This document shows positions 1 to 7,597 of a DNA stretch of 64,000 bases, in pieces (the stretch's first letter is position 1; every line of letters starts with the position of its first letter). Origin of the DNA: Mangrovihabitans endophyticus (GTDB lineage: Bacteria > Actinomycetota > Actinomycetes > Mycobacteriales > Micromonosporaceae); assembly GCF_014646155.1 (NCBI RefSeq), contig NZ_BMMX01000001.1, positions 93,100 to 157,099 on the forward strand, in the 5' to 3' direction. A program made the position numbers and the translations under genes. The notes under the pieces are model-generated. The model saw only the letters and a list, made by a program, of their open reading frames with translations, was not told where the DNA came from and did not search any database.

Positions 1-474
1 GCGTACGCGGCCTGCATGGCGGGCATCGAGAAACTGGGCGCCGGACCGGTCATCGCCCAGCGGGTCGCCGCCGGGCGTCCGGTGCTGGGCATCTGCGTCG
101 GCATGCAGATCCTGTTCGACTCCGGAGTCGAACACGGCGTGCAGACCGAGGGTCTCGGCCTGCTGCCGGGGGTGGTGAGCCGGCTGACCGCACGGCGCAT
201 CCCGCACATGGGTTGGAACACCGTGCAGGCGCCGGACTCCTCGACGCTGATGGCCGGGCTGGCCGCCGAGTCGCGGTTCTACTTCGTGCACTCGTACGCG
301 GCGGGTGACCTGGAGGCGTTGCGCGCGGCAGGGGCGCAGGTGACCACCGCCGTGCACGACGAGCCGTTCGCGGCGGCGGTGGAACTCGGCTCGCTGTGCG
401 CGGCCCAGTTCCACCCGGAGAAGTCCGGCGACGCCGGGTACGCGCTGCTGTGTAACTGGGTCGCCGGGCTGTAA
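1..474 (+). CDS. hisH: Imidazole glycerol phosphate synthase, glutaminase subunit HisH (5' end outside window)
   Basis: HisH hydrolyses glutamine and passes ammonia to HisF in the fifth step of histidine synthesis. The frame is open from base 1, so the gene begins upstream; about 157 residues of a usual ~205 are present. The class I glutaminase nucleophile elbow GICVGMQ (Cys near base 92) and the C-terminal catalytic pair in QFHPEKSG are both visible. The stop is TAA at 472-474. hisF, its partner, lies 1.1 kb downstream, separated by a small membrane-protein gene and priA. All catalytic residues within the visible part are present, so I see no reason to doubt function. The upstream Gly-rich segment is cut off. 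Confidence 0.95.
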   Translation, partial: AYAACMAGIEKLGAGPVIAQRVAAGRPVLGICVGMQILFDSGVEHGVQTEGLGLLPGVVSRLTARRIPHMGWNTVQAPDSSTLMAGLAAESRFYFVHSYAAGDLEALRAAGAQVTTAVHDEPFAAAVELGSLCAAQFHPEKSGDAGYALLCNWVAGL

Positions 475-476
475 CG

Positions 477-869
477 GTGGTCAAGGAACGCGCCCGGCGG
501 CGGGCGGAGCGTCTCGCCGTGCTGGAACGGGAGAAGGCCGCCCGTGCCCGCGTGGTGCAGCGCCGGGAGCGGCGTCGCGCCCTGATCCGGCGGTTGCGGC
601 CGGCCCCCTTCCGGTCGGCCCCCTTTCGGTCGGCCCCCTTCCGGCCGGCCCCCTTTCGGCCGGCCCGGTTGCGGCCGCGTCGCCGCGGCGCCGGACGGCT
701 GACCCGGTTCACCCGCGCGCAGCGGACCGGGATCGTCGTGGTTCCGCTGCTGGCGGCGGGTGCGGTCTGGTACCTGGTGCCGGAACTGGCGCTGCGGATC
801 CTGCTCACCATCATGATCATTCTCGTTCTGCCCGCTCTCGTGGTGGTCGCGCTCGGCCGCCGTCTTTAG
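477..869 (+). CDS. Small Arg-rich membrane protein between hisH and priA
   Basis: This 130-residue protein starts at GTG two bases after the hisH stop and ends on a TAG that overlaps the priA ribosome binding site, so it is almost certainly co-translated with the his genes. Residues 1-75 are strongly basic (charged helix rich in Arg, Glu and Ala, then PFR repeats). Residues ~80-130 form two hydrophobic segments, the second ending at the C-terminus. Four 15-nt units at 601-660 encode the [10 protein letters not shown] repeats. I do not recognise a named family. A membrane protein at this spot is familiar from related actinobacteria, but its function is unknown. The lack of a Shine-Dalgarno sequence fits translational coupling. 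Confidence 0.75.
   Translation: MVKERARRRAERLAVLEREKAARARVVQRRERRRALIRRLRPAPFRSAPFRSAPFRPAPFRPARLRPRRRGAGRLTRFTRAQRTGIVVVPLLAAGAVWYLVPELALRILLTIMIILVLPALVVVALGRRL
601..660 (+). repeat. Four 15-nt tandem units inside the small membrane-protein gene
   Basis: Units of the form CGGCCCCCTTYCGGY repeat four times and encode A-P-F-R-S/P. The unit length is a multiple of three, so the reading frame is kept. Confidence 0.85.
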
Positions 870-877
870 GAGATTCG

Positions 878-1603
878 ATGTCGCTCACCCTGCTGCCCGC
901 CGTCGACGTCGCCGACGGTCAGGCGGTACGCCTGGTCCAGGGCGCCGCCGGAACGGAGACCGGCTACGGCGACCCGCTGGACGCCGCCCTGGCGTGGCAG
1001 AACGACGGTGCCGAGTGGGTGCACCTGGTCGACCTGGACGCCGCCTTCGGCCGCGGATCCAACGCGGAGCTGCTGGCCGGCGTGGTCGGCCGGCTGGACG
1101 TGAAGGTGGAACTGTCCGGCGGAATCCGCGACGACGAGTCGCTGCGCCGGGCGCTGGACACCGGCGCGGCGCGGGTCAACATCGGCACCGCGGCCCTGGA
1201 GGATCCGCAGTGGTGCGACCGGGTGTGCGGCGAGCACGGCGACCGGATCGCCATCGGGCTCGACGTGCGCGGCCGTACGCTGTCGGCGCGTGGCTGGACC
1301 CGCGACGGGGGCGACCTGTACGAGGTGCTGGAACGGCTGGACAAGGCGGGCGCGGCGCGTTACGTGGTCACCGACATCACCAAGGACGGGACGATGCGCG
1401 GACCGAACCTGGATCTGCTGCGCGAGGTGTGCGCGCACACGCCGGCGCCGGTGATCGCCAGCGGCGGCGTGTCCACCCTCGACGACCTGCGCGCGCTGGC
1501 GGGGCTGGAGGGCGACGGCGTTGAGGGCGTGATCGCCGGCAAGTCGCTGTACGCCGGCGCGTTCACCGTCCGGCAGGCGCTCGACGTGCTGGCCGCGGCA
1601 TGA
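878..1603 (+). CDS. priA: Bifunctional phosphoribosyl isomerase A (HisA/TrpF)
   Basis: PriA isomerises both ProFAR (histidine pathway) and phosphoribosyl anthranilate (tryptophan pathway). In actinobacteria it replaces separate HisA and TrpF. The 241-residue TIM barrel carries the two catalytic aspartates, D10 (LLPAVD) and D166 (VTDITKDGT), with phosphate-binding loops SGGIRDD and ASGGV. No trpF gene lies beside trpC in the trp block of this window, consistent with dual use. The ATG at 878 has AGGAG at 868-872. The last codons overlap the hisF start (ATGA). Identity to the mycobacterial PriA sequence as I remember it is high throughout. Confidence 0.95.
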   Translation: MSLTLLPAVDVADGQAVRLVQGAAGTETGYGDPLDAALAWQNDGAEWVHLVDLDAAFGRGSNAELLAGVVGRLDVKVELSGGIRDDESLRRALDTGAARVNIGTAALEDPQWCDRVCGEHGDRIAIGLDVRGRTLSARGWTRDGGDLYEVLERLDKAGAARYVVTDITKDGTMRGPNLDLLREVCAHTPAPVIASGGVSTLDDLRALAGLEGDGVEGVIAGKSLYAGAFTVRQALDVLAAA

Positions 1604-2478
1604 CGGTCGCGGTGCGGGTGATTCCGTGTCTGGACGTGGACGCGGGACGCGTGGTGAAGGGCGTGAACTTCGCCGACCTGCGGGACGCGGGCGATCCGGT
1701 GGAGCTGGCCGCCGCCTACGACGCGGCGGGCGCCGATGAGCTGACGTTCCTGGACGTCACGGCGTCCTCGGACGACCGGGGCACCACCCTGGACGTGGTC
1801 CGACGCACGGCCGAATCGGTGTTCATCCCGTTGACGGTGGGCGGCGGCGTGCGCTCAGTGAGCGACGTCGACGTGCTGTTGCGCGCGGGCGCGGACAAGG
1901 TGGGCGTGAACACGGCGGCGATCGCCCGGCCGGAACTGATCGGGGAGATCGCCGAGCATTTCGGCAACCAGGTGCTGGTGCTGTCGCTGGACGTGCGGCG
2001 GTCGCGGACCGTTCCCAGCGCGCCGACCGTTCCCAGCGCGCCGACCGTGCCCGGTGGTGCCGGCGTGCCCGGTGGTGCCGATGGTGCCGGTGTGTCGGGG
2101 GGTGCCGGTGTGTCGGGGGGTGCCGGCGTGCCGGGTGGGTGGGAGGTGACCACGCACGGCGGTCGTCGGGGTACCGGGCTTGACGCGGTGGCGTGGGCGC
2201 GCCGAGTGGCCGAACTGGGCGCGGGCGAGATCCTGCTCAACTCGATGGACGCGGACGGAACCAAGGCCGGTTTCGACCTCGCGCTGATCGAGGCGGTGCG
2301 GGCGGTGGTGGACATTCCGGTCATCGCCAGCGGGGGAGCGGGCCGGGTGGAGCATTTCGTCCCAGCGGTGGCGGCCGGGGCGGACGCGGTGCTGGCAGCG
2401 AGCGTCTTCCATTTCGGCGAGTTGACCATCGGCGAGGTCAAGGCCAGCCTACGCGAGGCGGGCAACCCGATCCGCTGA
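1600..2478 (+). CDS. hisF: Imidazole glycerol phosphate synthase, cyclase subunit HisF, with a low-complexity insertion
   Basis: HisF uses ammonia from HisH to convert PRFAR into imidazole glycerol phosphate and AICAR. Catalytic aspartates are D12 ([13 protein letters not shown]) and D131 (SLDVRR); phosphate loops TVGGGV and ASGGAG are intact. At 292 residues it is ~35 longer than usual. The excess is a Pro/Gly/Val/Ala run at residues 136-180 (TVPSAP twice, then [12 protein letters not shown] units) placed just after the D131 strand and before [12 protein letters not shown]. Other actinobacterial HisF proteins have only a short variable loop there. The gene overlaps priA by 4 nt. The barrel core is otherwise complete, so it is probably active. 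Confidence 0.95.
   Translation: MTVAVRVIPCLDVDAGRVVKGVNFADLRDAGDPVELAAAYDAAGADELTFLDVTASSDDRGTTLDVVRRTAESVFIPLTVGGGVRSVSDVDVLLRAGADKVGVNTAAIARPELIGEIAEHFGNQVLVLSLDVRRSRTVPSAPTVPSAPTVPGGAGVPGGADGAGVSGGAGVSGGAGVPGGWEVTTHGGRRGTGLDAVAWARRVAELGAGEILLNSMDADGTKAGFDLALIEAVRAVVDIPVIASGGAGRVEHFVPAVAAGADAVLAASVFHFGELTIGEVKASLREAGNPIR
2008..2141 (+). repeat. In-frame 18-nt tandem repeats inside hisF
   Basis: Two perfect 18-nt units (ACCGTTCCCAGCGCGCCG at 2008-2025 and 2026-2043) are followed by degenerate 18-nt units coding [12 protein letters not shown] up to about 2141. Confidence 0.85.
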
Positions 2479-2528
2479 CCCGGCTCTCGACCTGGCTCGC
2501 CGTTCACCGCCCTCGGCGGGGGTGCCGT

Positions 2529-2628
2529 TCATCGCCGGTCGGCGAGCCGCCGCTCGTCGCCGGTCGGCGAGCCGCCGCTCGTCGCCGGTCGGCGGGGTGC
2601 CGTTCATCGCCCGTCGGCGAGCCGCAGC
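2529..2628 (+). repeat. Four 25-nt tandem repeats in the convergent hisF/hypothetical gene junction
   Basis: Units begin at 2529, 2554, 2579 and 2604, each starting TCATCGCC or TCGTCGCC and containing the small dyad CGCC-GGTC-GGCG (changed in the last unit). The fourth unit contains the stop codon of the minus-strand gene (TCA at 2604-2606). The first unit has the same TCA. The repeats fill the gap between two convergent genes and may help end transcription, but there is no T-run. Confidence 0.85.
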
Positions 2629-3068
2629 GAGTACTCCCGGACGGCGGCGGCGTAGGTCTCCTCGTCCAGGCTCCAGTCGGGCCCGCCGGGCCCAGCCGGA
2701 TCGGTCGGATCGGTCGGCTCTCCGAATCGGTTTAGCTGGGTCTGCAAAGTCAGCACCGCCGAGGACAGGCCGCTGAATGGGCGGGTGCGCCACAATTGCT
2801 CCCCGGCCGGGGCCACCTCGACGAAATCGTCATCGACCTCCAGCAGCCCGGCCCCGACCAGTTTGCGCATCGAATCCTCCAGCTCGGCGCGGTCCGGGAT
2901 GCTGTGGTTGAGGAAGTCAGCGGCGGCGAGCAGATCGGCCAGGCTGGCACCGGTGACAGGCAGCGCGGCATGCATCGCGCGATCGCGTTCCAGACGCTCG
3001 GCGATGACCGCGCTCACGAATATCCATGCGTCGTTCCACTGCCACCGCCCCGCCGCCATGGTGGCCAT
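2604..3068 (-). CDS. Conserved-looking hypothetical protein, possible winged-helix fold
   Basis: About 154 residues from ATG 3068; an upstream in-frame ATG at 3161 would overlap the YczE gene end by 47 nt and is less likely. The protein has an N-terminal amphipathic helix (GRWQWNDAWIFVSAVIAERL), a helical middle and a segment ELEDSMRKLVGAGLLEVDDDFVEVAPAG that looks like a recognition helix plus wing. It ends with an acidic tail carrying DPTDPTDP from a short GGATCGGTC repeat. I do not recognise the family. It lies downstream of the yczE-like gene on the same strand. Confidence 0.6.
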   Translation of the reverse strand: MATMAAGRWQWNDAWIFVSAVIAERLERDRAMHAALPVTGASLADLLAAADFLNHSIPDRAELEDSMRKLVGAGLLEVDDDFVEVAPAGEQLWRTRPFSGLSSAVLTLQTQLNRFGEPTDPTDPAGPGGPDWSLDEETYAAAVREYSLRLADGR

Positions 3069-3114
3069 GATGCCGCGCGGGTGCACGTACCGGAAAGCGA
3101 ATGTGTCGTGATGA

Positions 3115-3900
3115 TCACCAAGATGTGTCCCGAGCGGGCGAAATCCGGGATTCGTCGGCATCGCCGGTGAGCCCGGCGGCGGTCTGCACGGTCCCGGCTT
3201 CCGCGGCGGTGGTCGCCGAAGTGCCGGCTTCCGCGGCGGCGGGCGGGGCCACGGCGGGCGGGGCCACCGAGGCGGGCGGGGCCGCGGCGGCGGGCGGGGC
3301 CACCGAGAAAAGCCCGAGGAAGAGCTGGGCGAGCGGGCCGATGCTCAGCGCGAACGCGAGCGTGCCGATCCCGACAGTGCCGCCGAGCAGCCAGCCGGTG
3401 CCGAGCACGATCAGTTCGATGACCGTACGCACCGAGCGGATCGACAGCCGCGGAAAGCGGTTGACCAGTCCGGTCATCAACCCGTCTCGCGGCCCAGGGC
3501 CGAAGCCGGCGCCGACGTACAGGCCGGTGCCGATGCTGATCGCGCCGATGCCGGCGGCCAGATATCCGGTGCGCAACCACAGCGGCGCGGTGTGCGGCAA
3601 CAGGGCGAGCGCGCCGTCGAGGACCAATCCGATCACCACCAGGTTGGCCACCGTGCCGACTCCCGGCCGTTGCCGCAGCGGAATCCAGAGCGCGAGCAGC
3701 GGCACACCGACCAGGATCACCACGGTTCCGATCGGCCATCCGGTCACCGTCGCCAGGCCCTGGTGGAGGACGTCCCAGGAGGTGAGCCCGAGACGCGACC
3801 TGACCATGAGGGCCATGCCGAGTCCGTACAGAACGACGCCGACGAGGAGCTGGCCGGTGCGGCGGACGAGGCGGCGATCGGAGTTGCCGGTTGATCCCAT
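3115..3900 (-). CDS. YczE/YitT-like integral membrane protein
   Basis: A 261-residue protein from ATG 3900 (a longer frame from 3969 would run through the shared promoter). It has about five hydrophobic segments and the pattern GLGMALMVRSRLGLTSWDVLHQGLA near the N-terminus, typical of YczE-type proteins, and later GTGLYVGAGFGPGPRDGLM. Function is unknown in the family. The last ~60 residues are an Ala/Pro run (PPAAAAPPASVAPP) that looks like repeat expansion and is not part of the membrane fold. The gene is divergent from a MocR-type regulator, an arrangement known for Bacillus yczE/yczR, which suggests that the regulator controls this transporter-like protein. Confidence 0.8.
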   Translation of the reverse strand: MGSTGNSDRRLVRRTGQLLVGVVLYGLGMALMVRSRLGLTSWDVLHQGLATVTGWPIGTVVILVGVPLLALWIPLRQRPGVGTVANLVVIGLVLDGALALLPHTAPLWLRTGYLAAGIGAISIGTGLYVGAGFGPGPRDGLMTGLVNRFPRLSIRSVRTVIELIVLGTGWLLGGTVGIGTLAFALSIGPLAQLFLGLFSVAPPAAAAPPASVAPPAVAPPAAAEAGTSATTAAEAGTVQTAAGLTGDADESRISPARDTSW

Positions 3901-3915
3901 GACTGCCACTCTGGA

Positions 3916-3988
3916 TGCCAATTCTTCGCCCCAGTAGTGCCAATTTCGCGGAGGTGGTCGTGGCGGCATCGGTCCGTGGAGGCCAATT
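3916..3988 (+). promoter_or_regulatory. Three phased GCCAATT direct repeats in the yczE/mocR divergent promoter
   Basis: TGCCAATT occurs at 3916-3923 and 3938-3945, and GGCCAATT at 3981-3988, giving spacings of 22 and 43 bp, close to two and four helical turns. A partial copy, TGCCACT, lies at 3904-3910. MocR/GabR regulators bind direct repeats, so this is a good operator candidate for the adjacent regulator. Confidence 0.6.
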
Positions 3989-5414
3989 GAGTCGGCTTCT
4001 GGGTCAGTGGCATGCCTTGCCGGGTCGGCGCAGGAGTCCCGACTACGTCGCCCTGGCGGGCGCGATCCGCGGCCTGCTCTCCGACGGCCGACTCGCCCTG
4101 GGCATGCGGCTGCCCGCCGAGCGTGAACTGGCCGAGTCGCTCGGTGTGAGTCGTACCACGGTGACCGCGGCGTACCGGTCCCTGCGAGAGAGCGGCCACC
4201 TGATCAGCCGGCGCGGCGCCGGAAGCTTCTCCACACTGCCGAACGGGCACCGGGTGGCGACCTCCGGCCTGTGGACGCCTGCCGACGACCTCGACATGAT
4301 CGACTTGGGCGTGGCGGCGTCCGCGGCGCCGGTCGAGCTGGTCGAGGCGGCGCGCGCGGCGGCCGACGACCTGCCGTGTTACCTGGGCAGCGCGGGCTAT
4401 CATCCGACCGGTTTGATCGAGTTGCGCGAGGCGGTCGCCGACGGCTACACAGCCCGGGGCGTGCCGACCGCTGCCGACCAGATCCTCATCACCAGCGGCA
4501 CCCAGCAGGCCCTCGACCTGGTGCTGCGGTTGAATGTGCCGGTGGGCGCCAGCGTCCTGGTGGAGTCGCCCACCTATCCGAACGCGTTGGCGGCACTCGC
4601 CGCGCGCCGGGCGCGAATCAGCACGCACGGGGTGGACGCGGCGAGCGGGTGGGACGGGGAGATGCTGCTCGGGACGATCCGGCAGCTACGGCCGCGGCTG
4701 GTCTACCTGATCCCCGAATTCCAGAACCCCACCGGCCACCTCATGTCGGCCGCCCTGCGCGAGCAACTGGTCGCCGCGGCGCACACCGCGGGCGCCGATC
4801 TCGTCGTCGACGAGTCATTCGTCGAACTGCCGCTGGACGGCGCGGGGGTGCCGCCCCCGGTGGCGCTGTTCGACAGGCGTTCCCGGGTGGTGTCGATCGG
4901 CGGGATGAGCAAGCCGTACTGGGGTGGCCTGCGCATCGGCTGGGTCCGCGCCTCGGCGCCGCTGGTGCAGCGGCTGGCCGCGCTCCGGGTCGGCGTCGAC
5001 ATGGCCAGCCCGGTCATCGAGCAACTCGTCGCCGTGCGGCTGCTGCGTCAGGCTCCGGCCATCGTGTCGGCACGCCGCGCGCAGCTCGCCGTCCGGCGTG
5101 CCGCACTCGTGCGGGCGTTGCGGGAGGAGCTGCCGGAGTGGAGCTTCCGGGTGCCGACCGGCGGCGTGATGCTCTGGGCCGAGCTGGACGGGCCGATTTC
5201 CAGCGCGCTTGCCCGGGCCGCCGAGGAGGTCGGTGTCCGGCTCGCCCCGGGACCACGCTTCGGCCTGGACGGCACGCTGGAGAGGTTCTTGCGCTTGCCG
5301 TTCAGCCTCCCGGAAGCCGACCTGGAAGACGCGGTACGCCGCATCGCCTCCGTGCGCCATGACCTGGACCGGGCGGCGCGCCCGTCGTGGCGTACGCCGA
5401 CGGTCATCGCCTGA
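3960..5414 (+). CDS. MocR/GabR-family transcription regulator (GntR HTH plus aminotransferase domain), YczR-like
   Basis: The 484-residue protein starts at GTG 3960 with GGAGG at 3950-3954. Residues ~20-95 are a GntR winged helix (LPAERELAESLGVSRTTVTAAYRSL). Residues ~110-480 are a fold-type I aminotransferase domain with the PLP-binding lysine K318 in GGMSKPYWGGLRIG. Such proteins sense PLP or amino compounds and usually control a divergent neighbour, here the YczE-like gene. Three GCCAATT boxes sit in the shared promoter; the third lies inside the first codons, which would allow autorepression. The C-terminus runs to within 22 nt of the convergent acyl-CoA ligase stop. Confidence 0.9.
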   Translation: MAASVRGGQLSRLLGQWHALPGRRRSPDYVALAGAIRGLLSDGRLALGMRLPAERELAESLGVSRTTVTAAYRSLRESGHLISRRGAGSFSTLPNGHRVATSGLWTPADDLDMIDLGVAASAAPVELVEAARAAADDLPCYLGSAGYHPTGLIELREAVADGYTARGVPTAADQILITSGTQQALDLVLRLNVPVGASVLVESPTYPNALAALAARRARISTHGVDAASGWDGEMLLGTIRQLRPRLVYLIPEFQNPTGHLMSAALREQLVAAAHTAGADLVVDESFVELPLDGAGVPPPVALFDRRSRVVSIGGMSKPYWGGLRIGWVRASAPLVQRLAALRVGVDMASPVIEQLVAVRLLRQAPAIVSARRAQLAVRRAALVRALREELPEWSFRVPTGGVMLWAELDGPISSALARAAEEVGVRLAPGPRFGLDGTLERFLRLPFSLPEADLEDAVRRIASVRHDLDRAARPSWRTPTVIA

Positions 5415-5436
5415 CGGATGCCGGAACCGGCGGGTG

Positions 5437-7260
5437 TCACATCTGGACGAGGGTGCCCGAGTACATCTCGTCGATCTGCTTCGCGAAGTTGGTCTCGACG
5501 TTGCGCCGTTTGATCTTCATCGACGGGGTCATCTCGCCGGCTTCGATGCTGAGGTCCCGCGGGAGGATCGTGAACTTCTTGATCGTCTCCCAGCGGTTCA
5601 GCTTCTGGTTCAGCTCCTCGACGTACCCGGCGATGAGCTTCTCCGCCTCCGAACTGCAGCAGATCTCCTCGTAGCTCTTGCCGCCGGCCGGGCCGCCGGC
5701 GGCCCATGCGGTGATCGCGTCCTCGTCCAGTGAGATCAGCATGGTGACGTAATTGCGCGATTGCCCCACGACCACCACCTGCGACGTGTACGGGCACACG
5801 GCCTTGAACATGCCCTCGATGCGGCTGGGCGCGATGTATTTGCCGCCGGAGGTCTTGACCAGGTCCTTCTTGCGGTCGGTGATGGTGAGGTAGCCGTCGC
5901 TGTCGAGCTCGCCGATGTCACCGGTGCGGAAGAACCCGTCCGAGGTGAACACTTGGGCCGTCTCGGCGTCCAGGTTGTGGTAGCCGCGCATGACCGGGGC
6001 TCCGCGCAGCAACACCTCACCGTCCTCGTCGATGCGGCATTCCAGGTCGCCGAGCGGCTGCCCGACCGTGCCGATCTTGAGCTTGCCCATCCGGTTGACG
6101 AAGTTGGCCGCGCTGGACTCGGTCAGCCCGTAACCCTCCATGATGGGCAGGTTGGCGGCGGCGAAGAACTCCGCGATGTCCCGGCTCAACGGCGCCGACC
6201 CGCTGACCAGCACCCGGAGCCGACCACCGAGACGATCCTGGAGCTTGCGGAACACCAGGCGCTCGGCAATCGCGTACCGGGCCTTGAGGGCCAAGCCGAC
6301 CGGACGGCCGTCCTGCTCGCGCCGGACCTTCTCCTTGCCGGTCGCGACCGCCCAAGAGAAGATCTTCGCCTTGGGGCCGCCCTCGCCGACGGCGGTGGTG
6401 ACGGTCTTGTTGTATACCTTCTCGAAGATGCGCGGCGCCGCGCACATCAGCGTCGGGCGCACCAAAGCGAGCATGTCGACCAGCTTGTCCACCCGGCCGT
6501 CCACGTAGGTCGGCACGCCGACGTGCAGGATGCCGCACAGCAGGCTCTTGCCGAAGGAATGCGACAGCGGAAGCCACAGGTATTGCAGGTCGGTCGACTC
6601 GAACAGGCCGAGATCCTCCTGCGCCACGCCCTCCCAGGTCCAGCCGCCGTGCAGGAGCTGCACGCCCTTGGGCCGGCCGGTGGTGCCCGAGGTGTAAATC
6701 AGGGTGGCGATGTGCTCCGGGGTGATCTCCTTGACGTACCGCTCGATCGCCCCCGGGTCGCGGGCCAGGGCCGCGCGACCGCGCTCCTCCAAGTCCGCCA
6801 GGGTGACCTGGGGCGGAAGCGCCGAGGCGTCGGCCAGCCCGTCGATCAGCACCACGTGCGTCACCGAGGTGTCCGCGCCGGCGAGCTTGAGTGCTTGTTG
6901 CGGGTTCTCCGCCACCAGCACCTTGGAGCCGGAATCGGCCACGATGTACGCCGCGTCCTCCGGCTCGGTCGTCGGATAGACGGTTGTGGTGGCGCCGCCG
7001 GCGACGTTGACCCCGAGATCGGCCAGGATCCACTCCAGCCGGGTGCCGGAGAGGATCGCCACCCGATCCTCCAGGCCGACCCCCAGCTCGCGCATGCCGG
7101 CTGCCACCGCGCGTACGCGCTCACCGATCTCCGCCCAGGTCAGCCACTTGATGTCGGTGTCGTCCGCGGTCGGCACCGCGAAGGCCTTGCCGCTGGGTGT
7201 GGCGGCCACCCTTTTGAGGAGCATGTCGGGAATCGACCGGTACGGGACATCGAGAGCCAT
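5437..7260 (-). CDS. Long-chain fatty-acid-CoA ligase (FadD15-like)
   Basis: The 607-residue enzyme activates fatty acids to acyl-CoA via an acyl-adenylate. The adenylate-forming signature YTSGTTGRPKG is at residues 189-199, followed by the GYGLTESS motif and the C-terminal TGDIGELDSDGYLTITDRKKDLVKTSGGKYIAP hinge region. Length and order match FadD15-type AMP-dependent ligases of actinobacteria. The start is ATG 7260. Its upstream region contains two copies of a GTGTTACCGRAGGGT element, a possible operator. It converges with the MocR gene, 22 nt apart. The substrate chain length cannot be read from sequence. Confidence 0.93.
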   Translation of the reverse strand: MALDVPYRSIPDMLLKRVAATPSGKAFAVPTADDTDIKWLTWAEIGERVRAVAAGMRELGVGLEDRVAILSGTRLEWILADLGVNVAGGATTTVYPTTEPEDAAYIVADSGSKVLVAENPQQALKLAGADTSVTHVVLIDGLADASALPPQVTLADLEERGRAALARDPGAIERYVKEITPEHIATLIYTSGTTGRPKGVQLLHGGWTWEGVAQEDLGLFESTDLQYLWLPLSHSFGKSLLCGILHVGVPTYVDGRVDKLVDMLALVRPTLMCAAPRIFEKVYNKTVTTAVGEGGPKAKIFSWAVATGKEKVRREQDGRPVGLALKARYAIAERLVFRKLQDRLGGRLRVLVSGSAPLSRDIAEFFAAANLPIMEGYGLTESSAANFVNRMGKLKIGTVGQPLGDLECRIDEDGEVLLRGAPVMRGYHNLDAETAQVFTSDGFFRTGDIGELDSDGYLTITDRKKDLVKTSGGKYIAPSRIEGMFKAVCPYTSQVVVVGQSRNYVTMLISLDEDAITAWAAGGPAGGKSYEEICCSSEAEKLIAGYVEELNQKLNRWETIKKFTILPRDLSIEAGEMTPSMKIKRRNVETNFAKQIDEMYSGTLVQM

Positions 7261-7334
7261 GCGGGCCGCCTTATGACTGTGCCGGCCAGTGACTGCGCCG
7301 GGTTGCGTTGCGGGTGCCAGGGTGCGTTACGTCG

Positions 7335-7370
7335 GTGTTACCGGAGGGTGTCCGTGTTACCGAAGGGTAT
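7335..7370. promoter_or_regulatory. Pair of GTGTTACCGRAGGGTRT direct repeats upstream of the acyl-CoA ligase gene
   Basis: Copies start at 7335 and 7354, 19 bp apart, differing at two positions. Another GCGTTACG lies just upstream at 7324-7331. The position suits an operator for the minus-strand fadD-like gene; the cognate regulator is not visible. Confidence 0.4.
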
Positions 7371-7568
7371 TGCGGGCGTGGCTCGGAGGCCAGCGTCTCG
7401 GAGGCCAGCGTGCCGCGGCGAACGCCGCCTCCCGGTGGCGGCGTCGACCCCAGATCTTAGCCGTTGCGGCCGAGGCGGCTCGGATGCAGGCGGCCCTGCC
7501 TGGGATTGACTGAGTGCTCGGGTCGGGTGCTCGGGGGTCGGGGTCAGGTGCTTGGTGGCTCACGGAAA

Positions 7569-7591
7569 TTGTCGTACACATGTTCGAAGAT
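7569..7591 (+). promoter_or_regulatory. SOS (LexA) box overlapping a TTGTCG promoter element
   Basis: TCGTACACATGTTCGA at 7572-7587 differs by one base from the mycobacterial SOS consensus form TCGAACACATGTTCGA. TTGTCG at 7569-7574 and GAAGAT at 7586-7591 have the 17-nt offset of RecA-NDp (PafBC) promoters, although the -10 lacks the first T. Transcription would begin at about 7598, an in-frame ATG. Confidence 0.65.
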
Positions 7592-7597
7592 GCTCGC

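Larger units (their letters stand above)
7261..7597. other. 337-nt divergent intergenic region between fadD-like and HNH genes
   Basis: This region holds the promoters of two divergent genes. I see a 16-nt direct repeat pair at 7335-7370, a perfect 15-nt duplication (CTCGGAGGCCAGCGT at 7382-7396 and 7397-7411) and the SOS-box promoter of the HNH gene at 7569-7591. I see no gene in it. Confidence 0.7.

Noticed and set aside
3069..3161. N-terminal extension of the hypothetical protein to ATG 3161
   Set aside because: It would overlap the end of the YczE-like gene and its sequence looks non-coding; ATG 3068 is more likely.
5761..7509. 582-codon plus-strand frame opposite the acyl-CoA ligase
   Set aside because: Mirror frame of a clear FadD gene, rich in Arg, Gly and Val; no start signals.
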